Shown: positions 1 to 9,776, numbered from the stretch's first letter. The stretch: DNA of 64,000 nucleotides from Ramlibacter ginsenosidimutans (GCF_016654015.1 NZ_JAEPWM010000009.1:164661-228660); one strand, 5' to 3'. The notes: a model not told the origin generated them from the letters alone. Numbers and translations: made by a program.

Positions 1-549
1 CTGGAGGTACTGCCGCTCGCGGCGCACGACGGGTTCGTGCGGCACGAGCGCCAGCCGCTTCACCTGCACCTTGCCGGTGTCCACGCAGAAGTGGACCTTG
101 CGCGGGCACACGTCCAGCAAGTCCTGCGCCAGCAGGTGGATGCCTTCCACGCGCAGGAACTCGAGGACGAAGCGGGCATTCCTCGGGCCGACGTCCAGGC
201 GGTCGAAGCCGGCCAGCAGCCGTGCGCCCCCGAACACCTTGGCCACGAGCCGGCGCCGGTCCGCGCCGAGTCGCAGGGTCTCGTTGATCAGCACTTCCAT
301 CGCGTACACGCCGAAGCGTGCGGAGGCGGCCCACGGCGCGTCGGCGCGGGCGGCGTCGCCCGGCAGCATGAAGTGGTTCATGCCGCCGACGCGCGTGACA
401 GGATCCCACAGGCAGGTGGAGACGCAGGAGCCAAGCACGGTGGTGATGGCACCCGAGCGGGCCGCGTGGTACTGGCCGGGCAGGATCTTCACCGCGGGCA
501 CCTGGAATTCCCGGTCGAAGTAAGCCAGCGGGACCGAGGGTGCGGGCAC
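1..549 (-). CDS. cheD: Chemoreceptor glutamine deamidase CheD (partial, 3' end outside window)
   Basis: CheD deamidates specific glutamines on chemoreceptors and so adjusts their sensitivity. The visible 183 residues contain the CheD core: GQYHAARSGAITTVLGSCVS carries the catalytic Cys in the VLGSC context, followed by GGMNHFMLPGD with the catalytic His, and a C-terminal part with KVFGGARLL and NARFVLEFL. I start it at the GTG at 549, 10 nt after the cheR stop; there is no ATG in that position. The reading frame is open to base 1, so the last residues and stop lie to the left of the window. It is the last visible gene of the chemotaxis operon; cheB would be expected next but cannot be seen. 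Confidence 0.9.
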   Translation of the reverse strand, partial: MPAPSVPLAYFDREFQVPAVKILPGQYHAARSGAITTVLGSCVSTCLWDPVTRVGGMNHFMLPGDAARADAPWAASARFGVYAMEVLINETLRLGADRRRLVAKVFGGARLLAGFDRLDVGPRNARFVLEFLRVEGIHLLAQDLLDVCPRKVHFCVDTGKVQVKRLALVPHEPVVRRERQYLQ

Positions 550-559
550 GGCGGAGTCC

Positions 560-1447
560 CTAGTCCTCGATGCGCTGGTACGCGGTGCGCCCGCAGGAAC
601 GGAAGCCGGGGTGGGCGGCCGGGAAGCTCTCGGCGTGGCCCACCACCAGCAGGCCGCCCGGCACCAGCAGCTGCGCGAAGCGGGCGAGCAGGCGCTGCTG
701 CAGCTCGCGATCGAAATAGATCGCGACGTTGCGGCAGAAGATGGCGTCGAAGGGCTCCTGCACGGGCCACGCGGGCGCATGCAGGTTCAGCTGTTCGAAT
801 CGCACCAGGGTGCGCAGTTCGGGACGCACGCTCACCAGCCCCTCGTTGGCGCCGATCCCGCGCAGGAAATGCCGGCGCAGGCGCTCCGGCGACAACGTCG
901 CCGTCCGCTCGATGCGGTAGACGCCGGCTTGCGCGGCGCGCAGCACCTCGGTGTCGATGTCGGTCGCCAGCACATTGCCGGGGCAGTTCGCCTCGCGCAG
1001 CACCATGGCGATGGACCACGCTTCCTCGCCGGTGGAGCAGGCGTTGGTCCAGCAGCGCACGGCGCGGCCGCGCCGCGCGCGCTGCTGCGCGTACCCGAGC
1101 AGCAGCTCGAAGTGCTGCGGCTCGCGGAAGAAGGCGGTGAGGTTGGTCGTGAGCGCGTTGACGAAGGCCTGGCGCTCGTCCGAGGCGTGGCGCTGCACCA
1201 GCTGCAGGTAGTCTCCGAAGCTGGCCATGCCGCGTGCGCGCAGGCGGCGCAGCAGCCGGTTGTAGACCATGCTGCGCTTGTTGGTGCCCAGCTTGATGCC
1301 GGCGTAGTCGGCGATCAGCTGGCGCACCGTCGCGAAGTCGCGGTCGTCCAGCAGCCAGGCAGCGTGTTCGAACACGAAGTCGGGCAGCGGGCTCCCGGCG
1401 GCAGCGCCGAGGGTCGCCGGGACAGTGGACCCGGGCCGATCGCTCAC
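560..1447 (-). CDS. cheR: Chemotaxis protein methyltransferase CheR
   Basis: CheR uses S-adenosylmethionine to methylate glutamates on chemoreceptors. The 295-residue protein has the N-terminal helical domain (roughly residues 30-95, ending in NALTTNLTAFFRE) and the C-terminal SAM-binding domain with the CheR signature NACSTGEEAWSIAM near residue 140 and DAIFCRNVAIYFD near residue 235. Length matches the family. It lies 14 nt after the chemoreceptor gene, whose product ends in a CheR-binding pentapeptide, which suggests that this enzyme acts on that receptor. Confidence 0.96.
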   Translation of the reverse strand: MSDRPGSTVPATLGAAAGSPLPDFVFEHAAWLLDDRDFATVRQLIADYAGIKLGTNKRSMVYNRLLRRLRARGMASFGDYLQLVQRHASDERQAFVNALTTNLTAFFREPQHFELLLGYAQQRARRGRAVRCWTNACSTGEEAWSIAMVLREANCPGNVLATDIDTEVLRAAQAGVYRIERTATLSPERLRRHFLRGIGANEGLVSVRPELRTLVRFEQLNLHAPAWPVQEPFDAIFCRNVAIYFDRELQQRLLARFAQLLVPGGLLVVGHAESFPAAHPGFRSCGRTAYQRIED

Positions 1448-1461
1448 CGAATGCGGCGCGC

Positions 1462-3177
1462 TCAGAATTCCTTCCAGTCGCCGCCCACCGCCCTGGCCAG
1501 CGGCGCGGCGAGCGAGTCCCGGCCGACGGCAGCGAGCCGGGTCGAAGGCTTCACGGCGAAAGCCTGGGAGGGCCGCAGCTCGGTGACCGTGCTGGCCGCC
1601 TGCGCCGTGTGCAGCGGCGCCGGCGCATCGGCCGGCCGCACCTCGGCCAGGCGGAAGCGCGAGACCACCTGCAGCAGCGCGCCGGCCTGCGACTTCATGG
1701 ACTCGGTCGCCGCGGCCGCCTCTTCCACCAGCGACGCGTTCTGCTGCACCACGCGGTCCATCTGTGCGACGGCGGTGTTGACCTGCTGGATGCCTGCGTC
1801 CTGTTCCTCGCTGGCCGCGGCGATCTCGGCGATCAGTTCGCTCACCTTCTTCACCGACGCGACGATCTGCTCCATCGTGTCGCCCGCCGCGTCGACCAGC
1901 TTGCCGCCGGCATCGACCTTCTCCACGGACGCGCCTATCAGGCCCTTGATCTCCTTGGCGGCCGCCGCGCTGCGCTGCGCCAGGCTGCGCACTTCGGCAG
2001 CCACGACGGCGAAGCCGCGGCCCTGCTCGCCCGCGCGCGCGGCCTCGACGGCCGCATTGAGCGCGAGGATGTTGGTCTGGAACGCGATGCCGTCGATGAC
2101 GCCGATGATGTCGCCTATCCTGCGCGAGGACTCGGAGATCCCGGCCATCGTGCTGACCACCTGGGCCACGACCCGGCCACCCTGGCGGGCCAGTTCGGAG
2201 GCGCCCATCGCGACCTGGCTCGCCTGCCGCGCGTTCTGGGCGTTGAGCGAGACGGTGGAAGTCAGTTCCTGCATGGAGCTGGCCGTCTGCTCCAGCGTGC
2301 TCGCCTGCTCCTCGGTGCGTTGCGAGAGGTCCTGGTTGCCCTGCGCGATCTGCGCGCTCGTGTCGGCCACCATGTGCGCGCCGCCGGCCACTTCCCCCAG
2401 CAGCTCGCGCAGGCTGTGCGTCATTTCGGCGAGCGCGCGCAGCAGTTCGCCCGTCTCGTCCTTGCCGCGCACCTGCACGTCCTGCGCAAGGTTGCCGGCG
2501 GCGATGCGCTGTGCGGAGCCGATCGCCACCTGCAGCGGCCGCACGATGGCGCGGCTCATGAGCAACGCCGCGGCCAGTGCTGCGGCGGTTGCGAGCACCA
2601 GGATGCTTACGAGCAGGACGGGCGCGCTGGCCGCGGCGGCGGACGCCTTCTCGTATTCCTGCTGCGCGAGCTTCTTGTGCAGCGCGGCCACTTCGTCGAG
2701 GTTGCGCGCCACTTGTGCGTAGTGCCCGTCGGCGGCCTGCATCAGCGCCGCCCCGCCGGCCACGTCGGTGCCACTGAGGTCCAGGGCGGCCTGCGCCGCC
2801 TTGCCGTAGCTCGCGAGCAGGAGCGGCGCGGCGTCGAGCAGCCTGCGCTCGGCCGCGGTCAGGTGCGGCTGGCCGCCGAGTTTCGCGAGCACGGTGCCGA
2901 CGCCCTCCAGTTTCACGCGCTGGTCCGCTCGGGCTTTCCGGATGCCGGTCTCGTCGGCCCGGCCGATCCAGGTGAAGGTGCGGTACACGTCGGAGTGGAG
3001 TTCCGCGAGCGCGGTCTTCGCGTCCATCACCATGGCCACGCCCTCGAGCCGCGTCTTCTCGAGGTCGTCGAGGGCCTGGGTCTGCTGGCGCACCACCCCG
3101 AAGGCGATCGCCCCGAAGCCGAGCAAAAACAGGATGGCGAGGATGGGAGCGATCAGGAGCTTGTGCCAGATTCTCAT
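1462..3177 (-). CDS. Methyl-accepting chemotaxis protein
   Basis: A 571-residue transmembrane chemoreceptor. I start it at the ATG at 3177 ([11 protein letters not shown]) because it opens directly into the first membrane helix (residues 6-28); the longer frame upstream adds 79 Arg/Pro-rich residues with no family resemblance. A periplasmic sensor of about 150 residues follows, then a second membrane helix (near residues 190-210), HAMP, and the signalling hairpin with the conserved tip [20 protein letters not shown]. The protein ends GGDWKEF, which resembles the NWETF-type pentapeptide that tethers CheR to high-abundance receptors. The ligand cannot be told from sequence. The 273 nt upstream are noncoding and may hold its own promoter. 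Confidence 0.93.
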   Translation of the reverse strand: MRIWHKLLIAPILAILFLLGFGAIAFGVVRQQTQALDDLEKTRLEGVAMVMDAKTALAELHSDVYRTFTWIGRADETGIRKARADQRVKLEGVGTVLAKLGGQPHLTAAERRLLDAAPLLLASYGKAAQAALDLSGTDVAGGAALMQAADGHYAQVARNLDEVAALHKKLAQQEYEKASAAAASAPVLLVSILVLATAAALAAALLMSRAIVRPLQVAIGSAQRIAAGNLAQDVQVRGKDETGELLRALAEMTHSLRELLGEVAGGAHMVADTSAQIAQGNQDLSQRTEEQASTLEQTASSMQELTSTVSLNAQNARQASQVAMGASELARQGGRVVAQVVSTMAGISESSRRIGDIIGVIDGIAFQTNILALNAAVEAARAGEQGRGFAVVAAEVRSLAQRSAAAAKEIKGLIGASVEKVDAGGKLVDAAGDTMEQIVASVKKVSELIAEIAAASEEQDAGIQQVNTAVAQMDRVVQQNASLVEEAAAATESMKSQAGALLQVVSRFRLAEVRPADAPAPLHTAQAASTVTELRPSQAFAVKPSTRLAAVGRDSLAAPLARAVGGDWKEF

Positions 3178-3450
3178 GGTGCTTGCCGCGGTAGGCGCAG
3201 CGCTTGGTCGCTGCGGCCGGTCAGATGAGGAAACGCAGGGGGCGGCTGCGCCGCCCGCCGGGTCACGCGCCCGGCTCGACGTCCTCCTGCAGGCAGGTGC
3301 TGGCCTGGACTCCCATCGACGTTCTCCGATGCCCAATTGTGTCAATAAGTATTCAAGGAGCGCAGCCCACCCACAAGGCCGTTGAGGACAGGGGAACGGC
3401 CGCTCGTCCAGCACCGCGGCCCGATGCGCAGGCGCGCGAAGGTGCAGCGC

Positions 3451-3963
3451 TCATTGCGCCGGGCCGTCCACCAGCGCCATGTCCGCGCTCGTCATCAGCC
3501 GTTCGATGTCGAGCAGGATGATCATCTGTTCGTCCACCGTGCCGAGCCCGGTGATGTACTTCGTGTCCACCGCCGCGGAGGCGAACTCCGGCGTCGGGCG
3601 GATCGCAGCGGCGGGCAGCGTCAGCACGTCGGAGACAGAGTCCACGACGACACCGACCACGCGGCCGGCCACGTTCAGGATGATCACGACCGTGAATTCG
3701 TCGTAGCGCGCCTCGCCCAGCCCGAAGCGGATGCGCAGGTCGAGGATGGGAACGATCACGCCGCGCAGGTTGATCACGCCCTTGATGAACGCAGGCGCGT
3801 TGGCGATGGCCGTCGGCGTTTCGTGGCTGCGGATTTCCTGCACCTTCAGGATGTCGATCCCGTAGCTCTCGGCGCCGAGCCGGAAGGTGAGGAACTCGCT
3901 TGCCGCCGCGTCGTCGGGCGCAGGCGCCTTGCTCGGGGCTATGGGCGTGGCGGATGGCGTCAT
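3451..3963 (-). CDS. cheW: Chemotaxis coupling protein CheW
   Basis: CheW bridges chemoreceptors to the kinase CheA. The 170-residue protein has an Ala/Pro-rich N-terminal extension of about 22 residues, then a single CheW domain: [20 protein letters not shown], the [19 protein letters not shown] segment (here [15 protein letters not shown]), [12 protein letters not shown] and VDSVSDVL. It begins 35 nt after the cheA stop and is probably co-transcribed with it. Confidence 0.95.
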   Translation of the reverse strand: MTPSATPIAPSKAPAPDDAAASEFLTFRLGAESYGIDILKVQEIRSHETPTAIANAPAFIKGVINLRGVIVPILDLRIRFGLGEARYDEFTVVIILNVAGRVVGVVVDSVSDVLTLPAAAIRPTPEFASAAVDTKYITGLGTVDEQMIILLDIERLMTSADMALVDGPAQ

Positions 3964-3998
3964 GGTCTGCTCCTGGTCCCTGGCCGATGGTGTGGCAG

Positions 3999-6047
3999 TC
4001 ACTGCGGCATCGCCCGTTCGCGGCCGGACCGCCGCACGAGGTGGCCGACATCCAGGATCAGCGCCACCGCGCCGTCTCCCATCACGGTGGCGCCGGACAG
4101 TCCCGGCACCTTGCGGAAATTGGCCTCGAGGCTCTTGACCACCACCTGCTGCTGGCCCACGAGTTCGTCGACCAGCAGGGCCGCCTTCGCACCCTCCGCC
4201 TCCACGATCACCGCGATGGCGGCCGCGTGCTCGCGCGGCTTGCGCGGGGGAAACAGCCTGGCCAGGTGCAGCACCGGCAGGTACTCGTCGCGCACGCGCA
4301 GGGTTTCGCCGTCTCCCGGCAGGGTGTGCAATTCGCCCGGCGCGACACTCAGCGACTCGACGACGCCCGCCAGCGGCAGCACGTAGGTCTCGCTGCCGAT
4401 GGCGATCGTCATCGCCTCCATGATCGCGAGCGTGAGCGGCACGCTCACCGTCACCCGGGTGCCCTGCGCTGCGACCGAGACGAGGTCCACCTTGCCGCCG
4501 AGGGCCCGGATGTTGCGCTTCACGACATCCATGCCCACACCGCGGCCGGACAGCTCGGTCACCCGTTCCGCCGTGGAGAAGCCGGCCTCGAACACCAGCC
4601 GGAACACCTCGGCGTCCGGCGCGTCCGGCGCGATCGGCATGCCGCGTTCCGCTGCGCACTGCAGGATGCGTTCGCGGTCCAGGCCGCGTCCGTCGTCGGC
4701 CACCTCGATGACGATGTGGCCCCCGCGCTGGGCGGCACGCAGCGTCACCGTGCCCACGGGCGGCTTGCCGCAGGCGACGCGCACGTCCGGCGGCTCCAGC
4801 CCATGGTCGATCGCATTGCGAACGAGATGCGTGAGCGGGTCGGAGATCTGCTCGATGAGGCCCCGATCGAGTTCCGTGGCCTCGCCGGACAGCTTCAGCT
4901 CGGCGCGCTTGCCCAGCCGCGCCGACAACTCGTGCACCAGGCGCGGGAAGCGCTGGAACACGTTGGCGATCGGCAGCATGCGGATGGCGAGCACCGCCTC
5001 CTGCAGCTTGCGCGTGTGGCGCGAGAGATCGGCCAGCGCGCTGCTCCCTGCGTAGTGGCCGTCGCCGCCGGCCTGCGCCAGCGCGCCGGTGCGCGCCAGC
5101 ATGGTCTCGGTGATCACCAGTTCGCCCACCAGGTTCACCAGCAGGTCGATCTTCGCCGTGGCCACGCGGATGAACGTGGTCTCGTGCGCCGGCTCGGGCG
5201 CGTGCTCCTGCGCGGCGAACTCCGCCGCTTGCGGATCCGCTGCACGCGCGCGGCTGCGGCGGAACTCCACCGGGTCCACGAAGAATTCGTCCAGGCCGCC
5301 GGAGGCGGTGAGCGCACGCGCGACCTGGCGCTGCGGCGCTGCCTGCGCGGCGCCAGCCTGCGGCTGCACCGCGTCCACCATCTCCATGGCGATCTGCTCC
5401 GGCGCGACGAGCAGCGACAGCACACCCCGCAGCTCCGCGGCTGCGCCCTGCAGCCGCACGTCGAAGCGCACGTCGCCGCCGGCGCGGTTGTCGATCTCCG
5501 TGTTGCTCACCGCGCCCATCCCGGCCAGGCCCGTGAGCATCATGTCGAGCTCCAGGGCATCGATCGCCTGCACCAGGGGCCCGAGCCGCACACGGAAGCT
5601 GCGCGTGACGGGCCCGTGCTGTCCGGGGCCCGCATCCGACGCCGGCTGCTCCACCCGCTCCCGCAACCAGGCCTCGACGGCGGACGCGTCCGGCGCCTGG
5701 GGCAGCAAGCCGCGTCGGTGCTGGACCTGCAGGCGCAGCACGTCGCCGGCCTGCAGCATCGCGTTCACGTCGTCCTGGGCGATGGGGCGCTCGTCCTTGC
5801 GCAGCAGGTCCAGCAGGTTCTCCTGCAGGTGCGTGAGCGCGGCGATCTCGCTGCATCCCAGCATGGCGGCGCTGCCCTTGATCGAGTGCACGGCGCGGAA
5901 GATCGCATGCACGTCGTCCCGCTGCGGCGCATCCAGGTCCATGCGCAGCAGGATGGCCTCGACGTTCGCCAGGTGCTCCTGCGCCTCCTCGAAGAAGATG
6001 GTGCGGAAGGCGACCGGGTCGCTGAAGCTGTTCGCGGGCTCGAACAC
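3999..6047 (-). CDS. cheA: Chemotaxis histidine kinase CheA
   Basis: CheA autophosphorylates on a histidine and passes the phosphate to CheY-type regulators. I start at the GTG at 6047 (VFEPANSF), preceded by GGGAGAG about 5 nt upstream; the next upstream start would read back through the end of the cheY frame. The 682 residues show Hpt with the phospho-accepting His54 in VHSIKGSA, a second poorly conserved Hpt/P2-like region, P3 dimerisation ([16 protein letters not shown]), an ATPase domain with N-box [11 protein letters not shown]1 DDGRGLD and G2 [10 protein letters not shown], and a C-terminal CheW-like P5 domain. All key residues are present. Confidence 0.95.
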   Translation of the reverse strand: MFEPANSFSDPVAFRTIFFEEAQEHLANVEAILLRMDLDAPQRDDVHAIFRAVHSIKGSAAMLGCSEIAALTHLQENLLDLLRKDERPIAQDDVNAMLQAGDVLRLQVQHRRGLLPQAPDASAVEAWLRERVEQPASDAGPGQHGPVTRSFRVRLGPLVQAIDALELDMMLTGLAGMGAVSNTEIDNRAGGDVRFDVRLQGAAAELRGVLSLLVAPEQIAMEMVDAVQPQAGAAQAAPQRQVARALTASGGLDEFFVDPVEFRRSRARAADPQAAEFAAQEHAPEPAHETTFIRVATAKIDLLVNLVGELVITETMLARTGALAQAGGDGHYAGSSALADLSRHTRKLQEAVLAIRMLPIANVFQRFPRLVHELSARLGKRAELKLSGEATELDRGLIEQISDPLTHLVRNAIDHGLEPPDVRVACGKPPVGTVTLRAAQRGGHIVIEVADDGRGLDRERILQCAAERGMPIAPDAPDAEVFRLVFEAGFSTAERVTELSGRGVGMDVVKRNIRALGGKVDLVSVAAQGTRVTVSVPLTLAIMEAMTIAIGSETYVLPLAGVVESLSVAPGELHTLPGDGETLRVRDEYLPVLHLARLFPPRKPREHAAAIAVIVEAEGAKAALLVDELVGQQQVVVKSLEANFRKVPGLSGATVMGDGAVALILDVGHLVRRSGRERAMPQ

Positions 6048-6063
6048 GCGCTCTCCCGTGGAT

Positions 6064-6426
6064 TCAGATGAACTGGCCGACGATCTCCAGCATGCGCTGG
6101 GGATCGAAGGGCTTGGCCATCCAGCCGGTCGCACCGGCTTCGCGGCCTTTCTGTTTCAGCTCGGGACTGGATTCGGTGGACAGCACGATGAGGGCCACGG
6201 GGTCGTAGTCCCGCAGCATGCGCAGCTCGCGCACCAGCGTCACGCCGTCCATGCGCGGCATGTTGTGGTCGGTCACGACCAGGTCGAACAGGCGCTGGCG
6301 CGCGAGTTCCAGGGCCTCCACGCCGTCGCGCGCCTGCGCCACTTCGTAGCCCGCACCCTGCAGCACGGCCGACACCATCGCGCGCATGGAGCGGGTGTCG
6401 TCCACCACGAGGATGGATTTGCTCAT
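6064..6426 (-). CDS. cheY: CheY-type single-domain response regulator
   Basis: A 120-residue stand-alone receiver domain (MSKSILVVDDTRSMR). The acidic pocket Asp-Asp is in VVDDT, the phospho-acceptor Asp in VVTDHNMPRMDG, the Thr/Ser switch in IVLSTES and the conserved Lys in MAKPFDP. No output domain is present, as in CheY/PilH. Its ATG overlaps the stop of the preceding two-receiver regulator (ATGA), and cheA starts 16 nt after its stop, so it is the obvious phosphorylation target of this CheA. Confidence 0.9.
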   Translation of the reverse strand: MSKSILVVDDTRSMRAMVSAVLQGAGYEVAQARDGVEALELARQRLFDLVVTDHNMPRMDGVTLVRELRMLRDYDPVALIVLSTESSPELKQKGREAGATGWMAKPFDPQRMLEIVGQFI

Positions 6427-7298
6427 GGCTGCCTGCTCCCGGACTTGTGGCGCTTCCTGCGGCTGGAGGGGAGGAACTGGGCGATCACCTCCAGCAGCCG
6501 GTCTTCGTCGAGCGGCTTGGTGAGGTACTCGTCGCAGCCGGCGAGCGAGCCGCGCAGCTTGTCGAACGGCGAACTGCGGCTGGTGAGCATCACCACGGCC
6601 GTCTTCTTCATCGCCTGCCGGTTCGCCTTCACCAGCTTGCAGACGTGGTAGCCGTCGATGCCGGGCAGCACCACGTCCAGGAACACGCAGGTGTACTCGC
6701 GCGAGCCGGTGAGGGCCACGGCTTCCTCGCCGGTCTCGGCAAAGTCGACCTCGAAGTGGAACGGCGCCAGCTTGGCCTTCATGAACATGCGCACCGAGGC
6801 GTTGTCGTCGACGACGAGCACGGTGTCGCCGAGCGCGCGCTTCTTGGCGACCGGGTCGTCCAGCGCCGGCGGGTTGGCCGTGCCGCCGTGCGCGCGGCCG
6901 GCCCCCGTGGCCGTGAGCGACTTCGACGCCGACAGCGGCATGCTGTCGTCCTCGCGCGTGGCGCCGCCGCCGGCCTTCGCGACCGTCTCCTCGAGGGCCT
7001 GCAGCAGCCGGGCCCATTGCAGCGGGCGCGGCAGCAGCACGAAGCCCTCCGCGGCGGAGCCGACCATGACCGCGGGCAGGCTGGAGCGCTTGGACAGGGT
7101 CCTGAACTCCTCCATCGCCTCGGGACTGTCGGCGTCCACGAGATAGAGGTCCGCCGACCCGCTGACGGTCGTCGCGGGGTCGTACTGCAGGAAGCCGGGA
7201 TCGCGGCGGGCCGCGAGCGCGAAGATGCTGGAAAGCATCGACCGCTCCACCGGGTTGAAGCCGATCACATCGACCAGGTATTGTTCGTTCAAGGTCAC
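6423..7298 (-). CDS. Response regulator with degenerate N-terminal and intact C-terminal receiver
   Basis: A 291-residue protein started at the GTG at 7298, one nucleotide after the upstream kinase stop. Residues about 1-110 look like a receiver fold that has lost its phosphorylation chemistry (VIGFNPVERSMLSSIFALAA at the start, DLYLVDADSPEA where the acceptor Asp would be). A Ser/Ala/Gly linker follows, then an intact receiver at about residues 155-280 with TVLVVDDNASVRMF, VFLDVVLPGIDG, VMLTSRS and YLTKPLD. There is no DNA-binding domain, so it probably acts by protein contact. Sandwiched between Ser/Thr kinases and cheY, it may link the two phosphorylation systems; that is inference. Confidence 0.8.
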   Translation of the reverse strand: MTLNEQYLVDVIGFNPVERSMLSSIFALAARRDPGFLQYDPATTVSGSADLYLVDADSPEAMEEFRTLSKRSSLPAVMVGSAAEGFVLLPRPLQWARLLQALEETVAKAGGGATREDDSMPLSASKSLTATGAGRAHGGTANPPALDDPVAKKRALGDTVLVVDDNASVRMFMKAKLAPFHFEVDFAETGEEAVALTGSREYTCVFLDVVLPGIDGYHVCKLVKANRQAMKKTAVVMLTSRSSPFDKLRGSLAGCDEYLTKPLDEDRLLEVIAQFLPSSRRKRHKSGSRQP

Positions 7299-7299
7299 G

Positions 7300-8139
7300 T
7301 CAGGTCCTTGGGCCCAGCAGGCCAAGCACGGCATCCGCATCCGCAAGCCGCCCGCGCGGGTCCTTGCACAGCATGCGATCCAGCAGCGGCTGCACGGCCG
7401 CGGCGGACGCGGGCAGGCGCGCGGGTTCGGCGATCAGCTGCTGCGCGAGCAGCTCGGTCAGGGTTTCGCCGGCGAACGCAGGCCGGCCGCACAGCATTTC
7501 GTGCAGCAGCAATCCGAGGCTGTACACATCCGCACTGGGCGCGGCGGGCGCGCCTTGCAGCTGCTCCGGGGCGATGTAGCGCGCCGTGCCGAGCAGCGTG
7601 CCTGGCGTCGCGCCCGCGGAGCCGGCCTGCGTGACCAGCCCGAAGTCGGTGAGCACCAGGCTGCCGTCGGCGCGCAGCAGGAAGTTGGCGGGCTTCACGT
7701 CGCGATGCACGAGGCCGAGCCGGTGCAGTTGCGCCAGGCCTTCGGCAGCCTGGGCCAGCAGCGACATGGCGCGGGTTGGCAGCATGGGCTGACCCAGCTG
7801 CGCCGCCAGGTCGCCGCCGGCGACGTGCTCCATCGCCAGGTAGTTCCATTCGGCGGTGTGGCCCTGGCCGAGCACCCGCACCAGGTGCGGGCCTTGCACG
7901 CGCGCAGCCACCGCACCATCGTGCAGCACGGAGGCGCCGGGCGCGGCTTCGAGCTTCAGCACCACGTGGGCGCGCCGGTTCAGGTCGAACACGAGCCAGG
8001 CGCAGGTCCGGCGTCCCCGCCCGATGGCGCGCAGGAAGCGGTAGCCCGGCACGCGCGGCGGCGCGTCGAAGCCGCCGGCGTCGCGCGCGAACGGACGCGG
8101 CGGCGACCCGGCCAGGCTGGTGTGAAGAGGATGCGCCAT
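7300..8139 (-). CDS. Eukaryotic-type serine/threonine protein kinase (short)
   Basis: A 279-residue soluble protein consisting almost only of a kinase domain. The glycine loop is atypical (GRGRRTCAWLVF), but the ATP Lys (HVVLKLE), catalytic loop HRDVKPANFLL, DFG (LTDFGLVT) and APE motif (YIAPEQLQ) are intact, so it is likely active. No transmembrane or sensory domain is visible. It begins 2 nt after the larger kinase and ends 1 nt before the two-receiver regulator, so the three are almost certainly one transcript. Confidence 0.9.
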   Translation of the reverse strand: MAHPLHTSLAGSPPRPFARDAGGFDAPPRVPGYRFLRAIGRGRRTCAWLVFDLNRRAHVVLKLEAAPGASVLHDGAVAARVQGPHLVRVLGQGHTAEWNYLAMEHVAGGDLAAQLGQPMLPTRAMSLLAQAAEGLAQLHRLGLVHRDVKPANFLLRADGSLVLTDFGLVTQAGSAGATPGTLLGTARYIAPEQLQGAPAAPSADVYSLGLLLHEMLCGRPAFAGETLTELLAQQLIAEPARLPASAAAVQPLLDRMLCKDPRGRLADADAVLGLLGPRT

Positions 8140-8141
8140 CG

Positions 8142-9776
8142 TCAGAATCCCCTTTGCGCGAGGTCGTCCAGGAGCGCCCGGGCCGAGGGGTAGCGCTGCT
8201 CCCTGTCCTTGGCCATCATGCGCTCGACCACGGGCTGCAGCCGCGCGTGTTCCGCCGGCAGCATGGGCACGGCGTCGCTCACGTGCATGCGCAGCAGCTC
8301 CTGCGCGGAGCTCGCGTGATAGGGCTTGCGGCCGGCGAGCAGCTCGAAGGCGAGCACGCCGAGGCTGTAGATGTCGCAGCGCGCGTCCACGCCCTGCCCC
8401 AGCGCCTGCTCCGGACTGAGGTAGTAGGGCGTGCCGACGATGTCGCCGTCGCCGGTGTCGGTGATCTTCATGGCGGTCTGCTTGGCCACGCCGAAGTCCG
8501 CCAGCGCCAGGCTGCCGTCCTGCCGCAGCATCAGGTTCTCCGGCTTCAGGTCACGGTGCACGATGCCGACGTCGTGCGTCGCCTGCAGGCCGGCGGCCGC
8601 CTGCTTGAGGTAGGACAGGGCGGTCCCGGGCGGGACCGGTCCGGCCTTCATCCGTGCGCGCAGGTCGCCTTGCGGGAAGTACTCCATCGCGATGTAGGCA
8701 TGGGCAACGGAGAAGTCCTGGCGGAAGATGCGCGCGACGTTCGGGTGCTGGATCTGCGCGACCAGCGCGTATTCCTGGATGAAGCGCTGCAGCCCGTCGG
8801 CTTCGACCGCGCGATCGAGCTGCATCACCTTCAGCACCTGCGGCGGGCCGCCTTCGGCGGCTTGCGCGAGGAAGATGGACGCCATGCCGCCCTCCCCGAT
8901 CTTGCGCAGGATGCGGTAGCCCTCCACCAGGAACTGCGCGGCGGCCACGGGCACGCCGGCCGCGACGGCGGCGGGCAGGCTGCGCTTGCGGCCATGGCTG
9001 TTCGCGAGCAGCGACTCGCGCAGCATGTCGAACACGCGCTGCGGCGTCCGGGAACCCTGGCGCGGGGTGAGGCCCGTGATTTCGACGATGTCGATGAAGC
9101 TGCTGTCCGGCAGGCCCACGGAGCCGATGCGCCCGGCCTCGGCGCGACCCGACGCCGCGAGGCGCGTGCCCGCCGAAGTGGCGACGCTCCAGTTCAGGTC
9201 GGTCGCCGCGACTTCGAGCAGGCGCGCAACTTCGACGGCGTCGCCCAGCGCCCGCACCCTGCTCTTGCCGCCCTCGTCGCGGCGCGAGAGTTCGGCTTCC
9301 CCAAGGTGCACGCCCGCGGACAACACCAGCGGCGGCAAGTGCGCGAGCTGCGGCCGCGTGGCCACGATCTGCGCCAGGTGCACGGCTTCGTGCACCGCGA
9401 GGATGGCCGCGTGCACGCCGCGTTGCGCATGGTTGGGCCTGCGCTCGTCCGGCGGGTTGCTGAACACCGCGAGGATGGAGTCCCTGCGGCGCTGGGCGAT
9501 CTCGCCTCCCAGCCTCAGCACCGGGTCGGTCAGCATGCGGCGCACTTCGTGGACGAAGGCAGCCGCCTCGTCCGCTCCCAGTGCATTCGCGACTGCGGCG
9601 AAGTTGTGCAGCCGGGCATACAGGAAGGTGGCGACCGTCAGGCCTTCGACACCGCCGTCCGGCGGCAGCGTTTCACCAGGCTGCGTGTCAACTGGCTGCG
9701 AGTCGCCGGCGAACTCCCCCGTCCGCGGCGCCTGGGGCACTTCGGCGGGCGATCGGGCTTCGAGCGGTTGTCGCAT
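8142..9776 (-). CDS. Ser/Thr protein kinase with N-terminal nucleotidyl-cyclase-like domain
   Basis: About 544 residues. The N-terminal half (about residues 45-220) resembles the class III adenylate/guanylate cyclase fold: a beta strand TVATFLYARLHNF, then RRRDSILAVF and LSAGVHLGEAEL. The first metal-binding Asp of active cyclases (F-D-x-x-G-F) is replaced by Ala, so catalysis is doubtful. The C-terminal half is a complete kinase: GEGGMASIFLAQ, VLKVMQ, HRDLKPENLML, LADFGVAK, GTPYYLSPEQ. Start choice is uncertain between ATG 9776 and ATG 9803; neither has a good Shine-Dalgarno. It is the first gene of the chemotaxis operon and diverges from the transglutaminase operon across about 190 nt. Confidence 0.88.
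   Translation of the reverse strand: MRQPLEARSPAEVPQAPRTGEFAGDSQPVDTQPGETLPPDGGVEGLTVATFLYARLHNFAAVANALGADEAAAFVHEVRRMLTDPVLRLGGEIAQRRRDSILAVFSNPPDERRPNHAQRGVHAAILAVHEAVHLAQIVATRPQLAHLPPLVLSAGVHLGEAELSRRDEGGKSRVRALGDAVEVARLLEVAATDLNWSVATSAGTRLAASGRAEAGRIGSVGLPDSSFIDIVEITGLTPRQGSRTPQRVFDMLRESLLANSHGRKRSLPAAVAAGVPVAAAQFLVEGYRILRKIGEGGMASIFLAQAAEGGPPQVLKVMQLDRAVEADGLQRFIQEYALVAQIQHPNVARIFRQDFSVAHAYIAMEYFPQGDLRARMKAGPVPPGTALSYLKQAAAGLQATHDVGIVHRDLKPENLMLRQDGSLALADFGVAKQTAMKITDTGDGDIVGTPYYLSPEQALGQGVDARCDIYSLGVLAFELLAGRKPYHASSAQELLRMHVSDAVPMLPAEHARLQPVVERMMAKDREQRYPSARALLDDLAQRGF

Noticed and set aside
3178..3414. N-terminal extension of the chemoreceptor by 79 codons
   Set aside because: No receptor features; a membrane helix follows immediately after the ATG at 3177.
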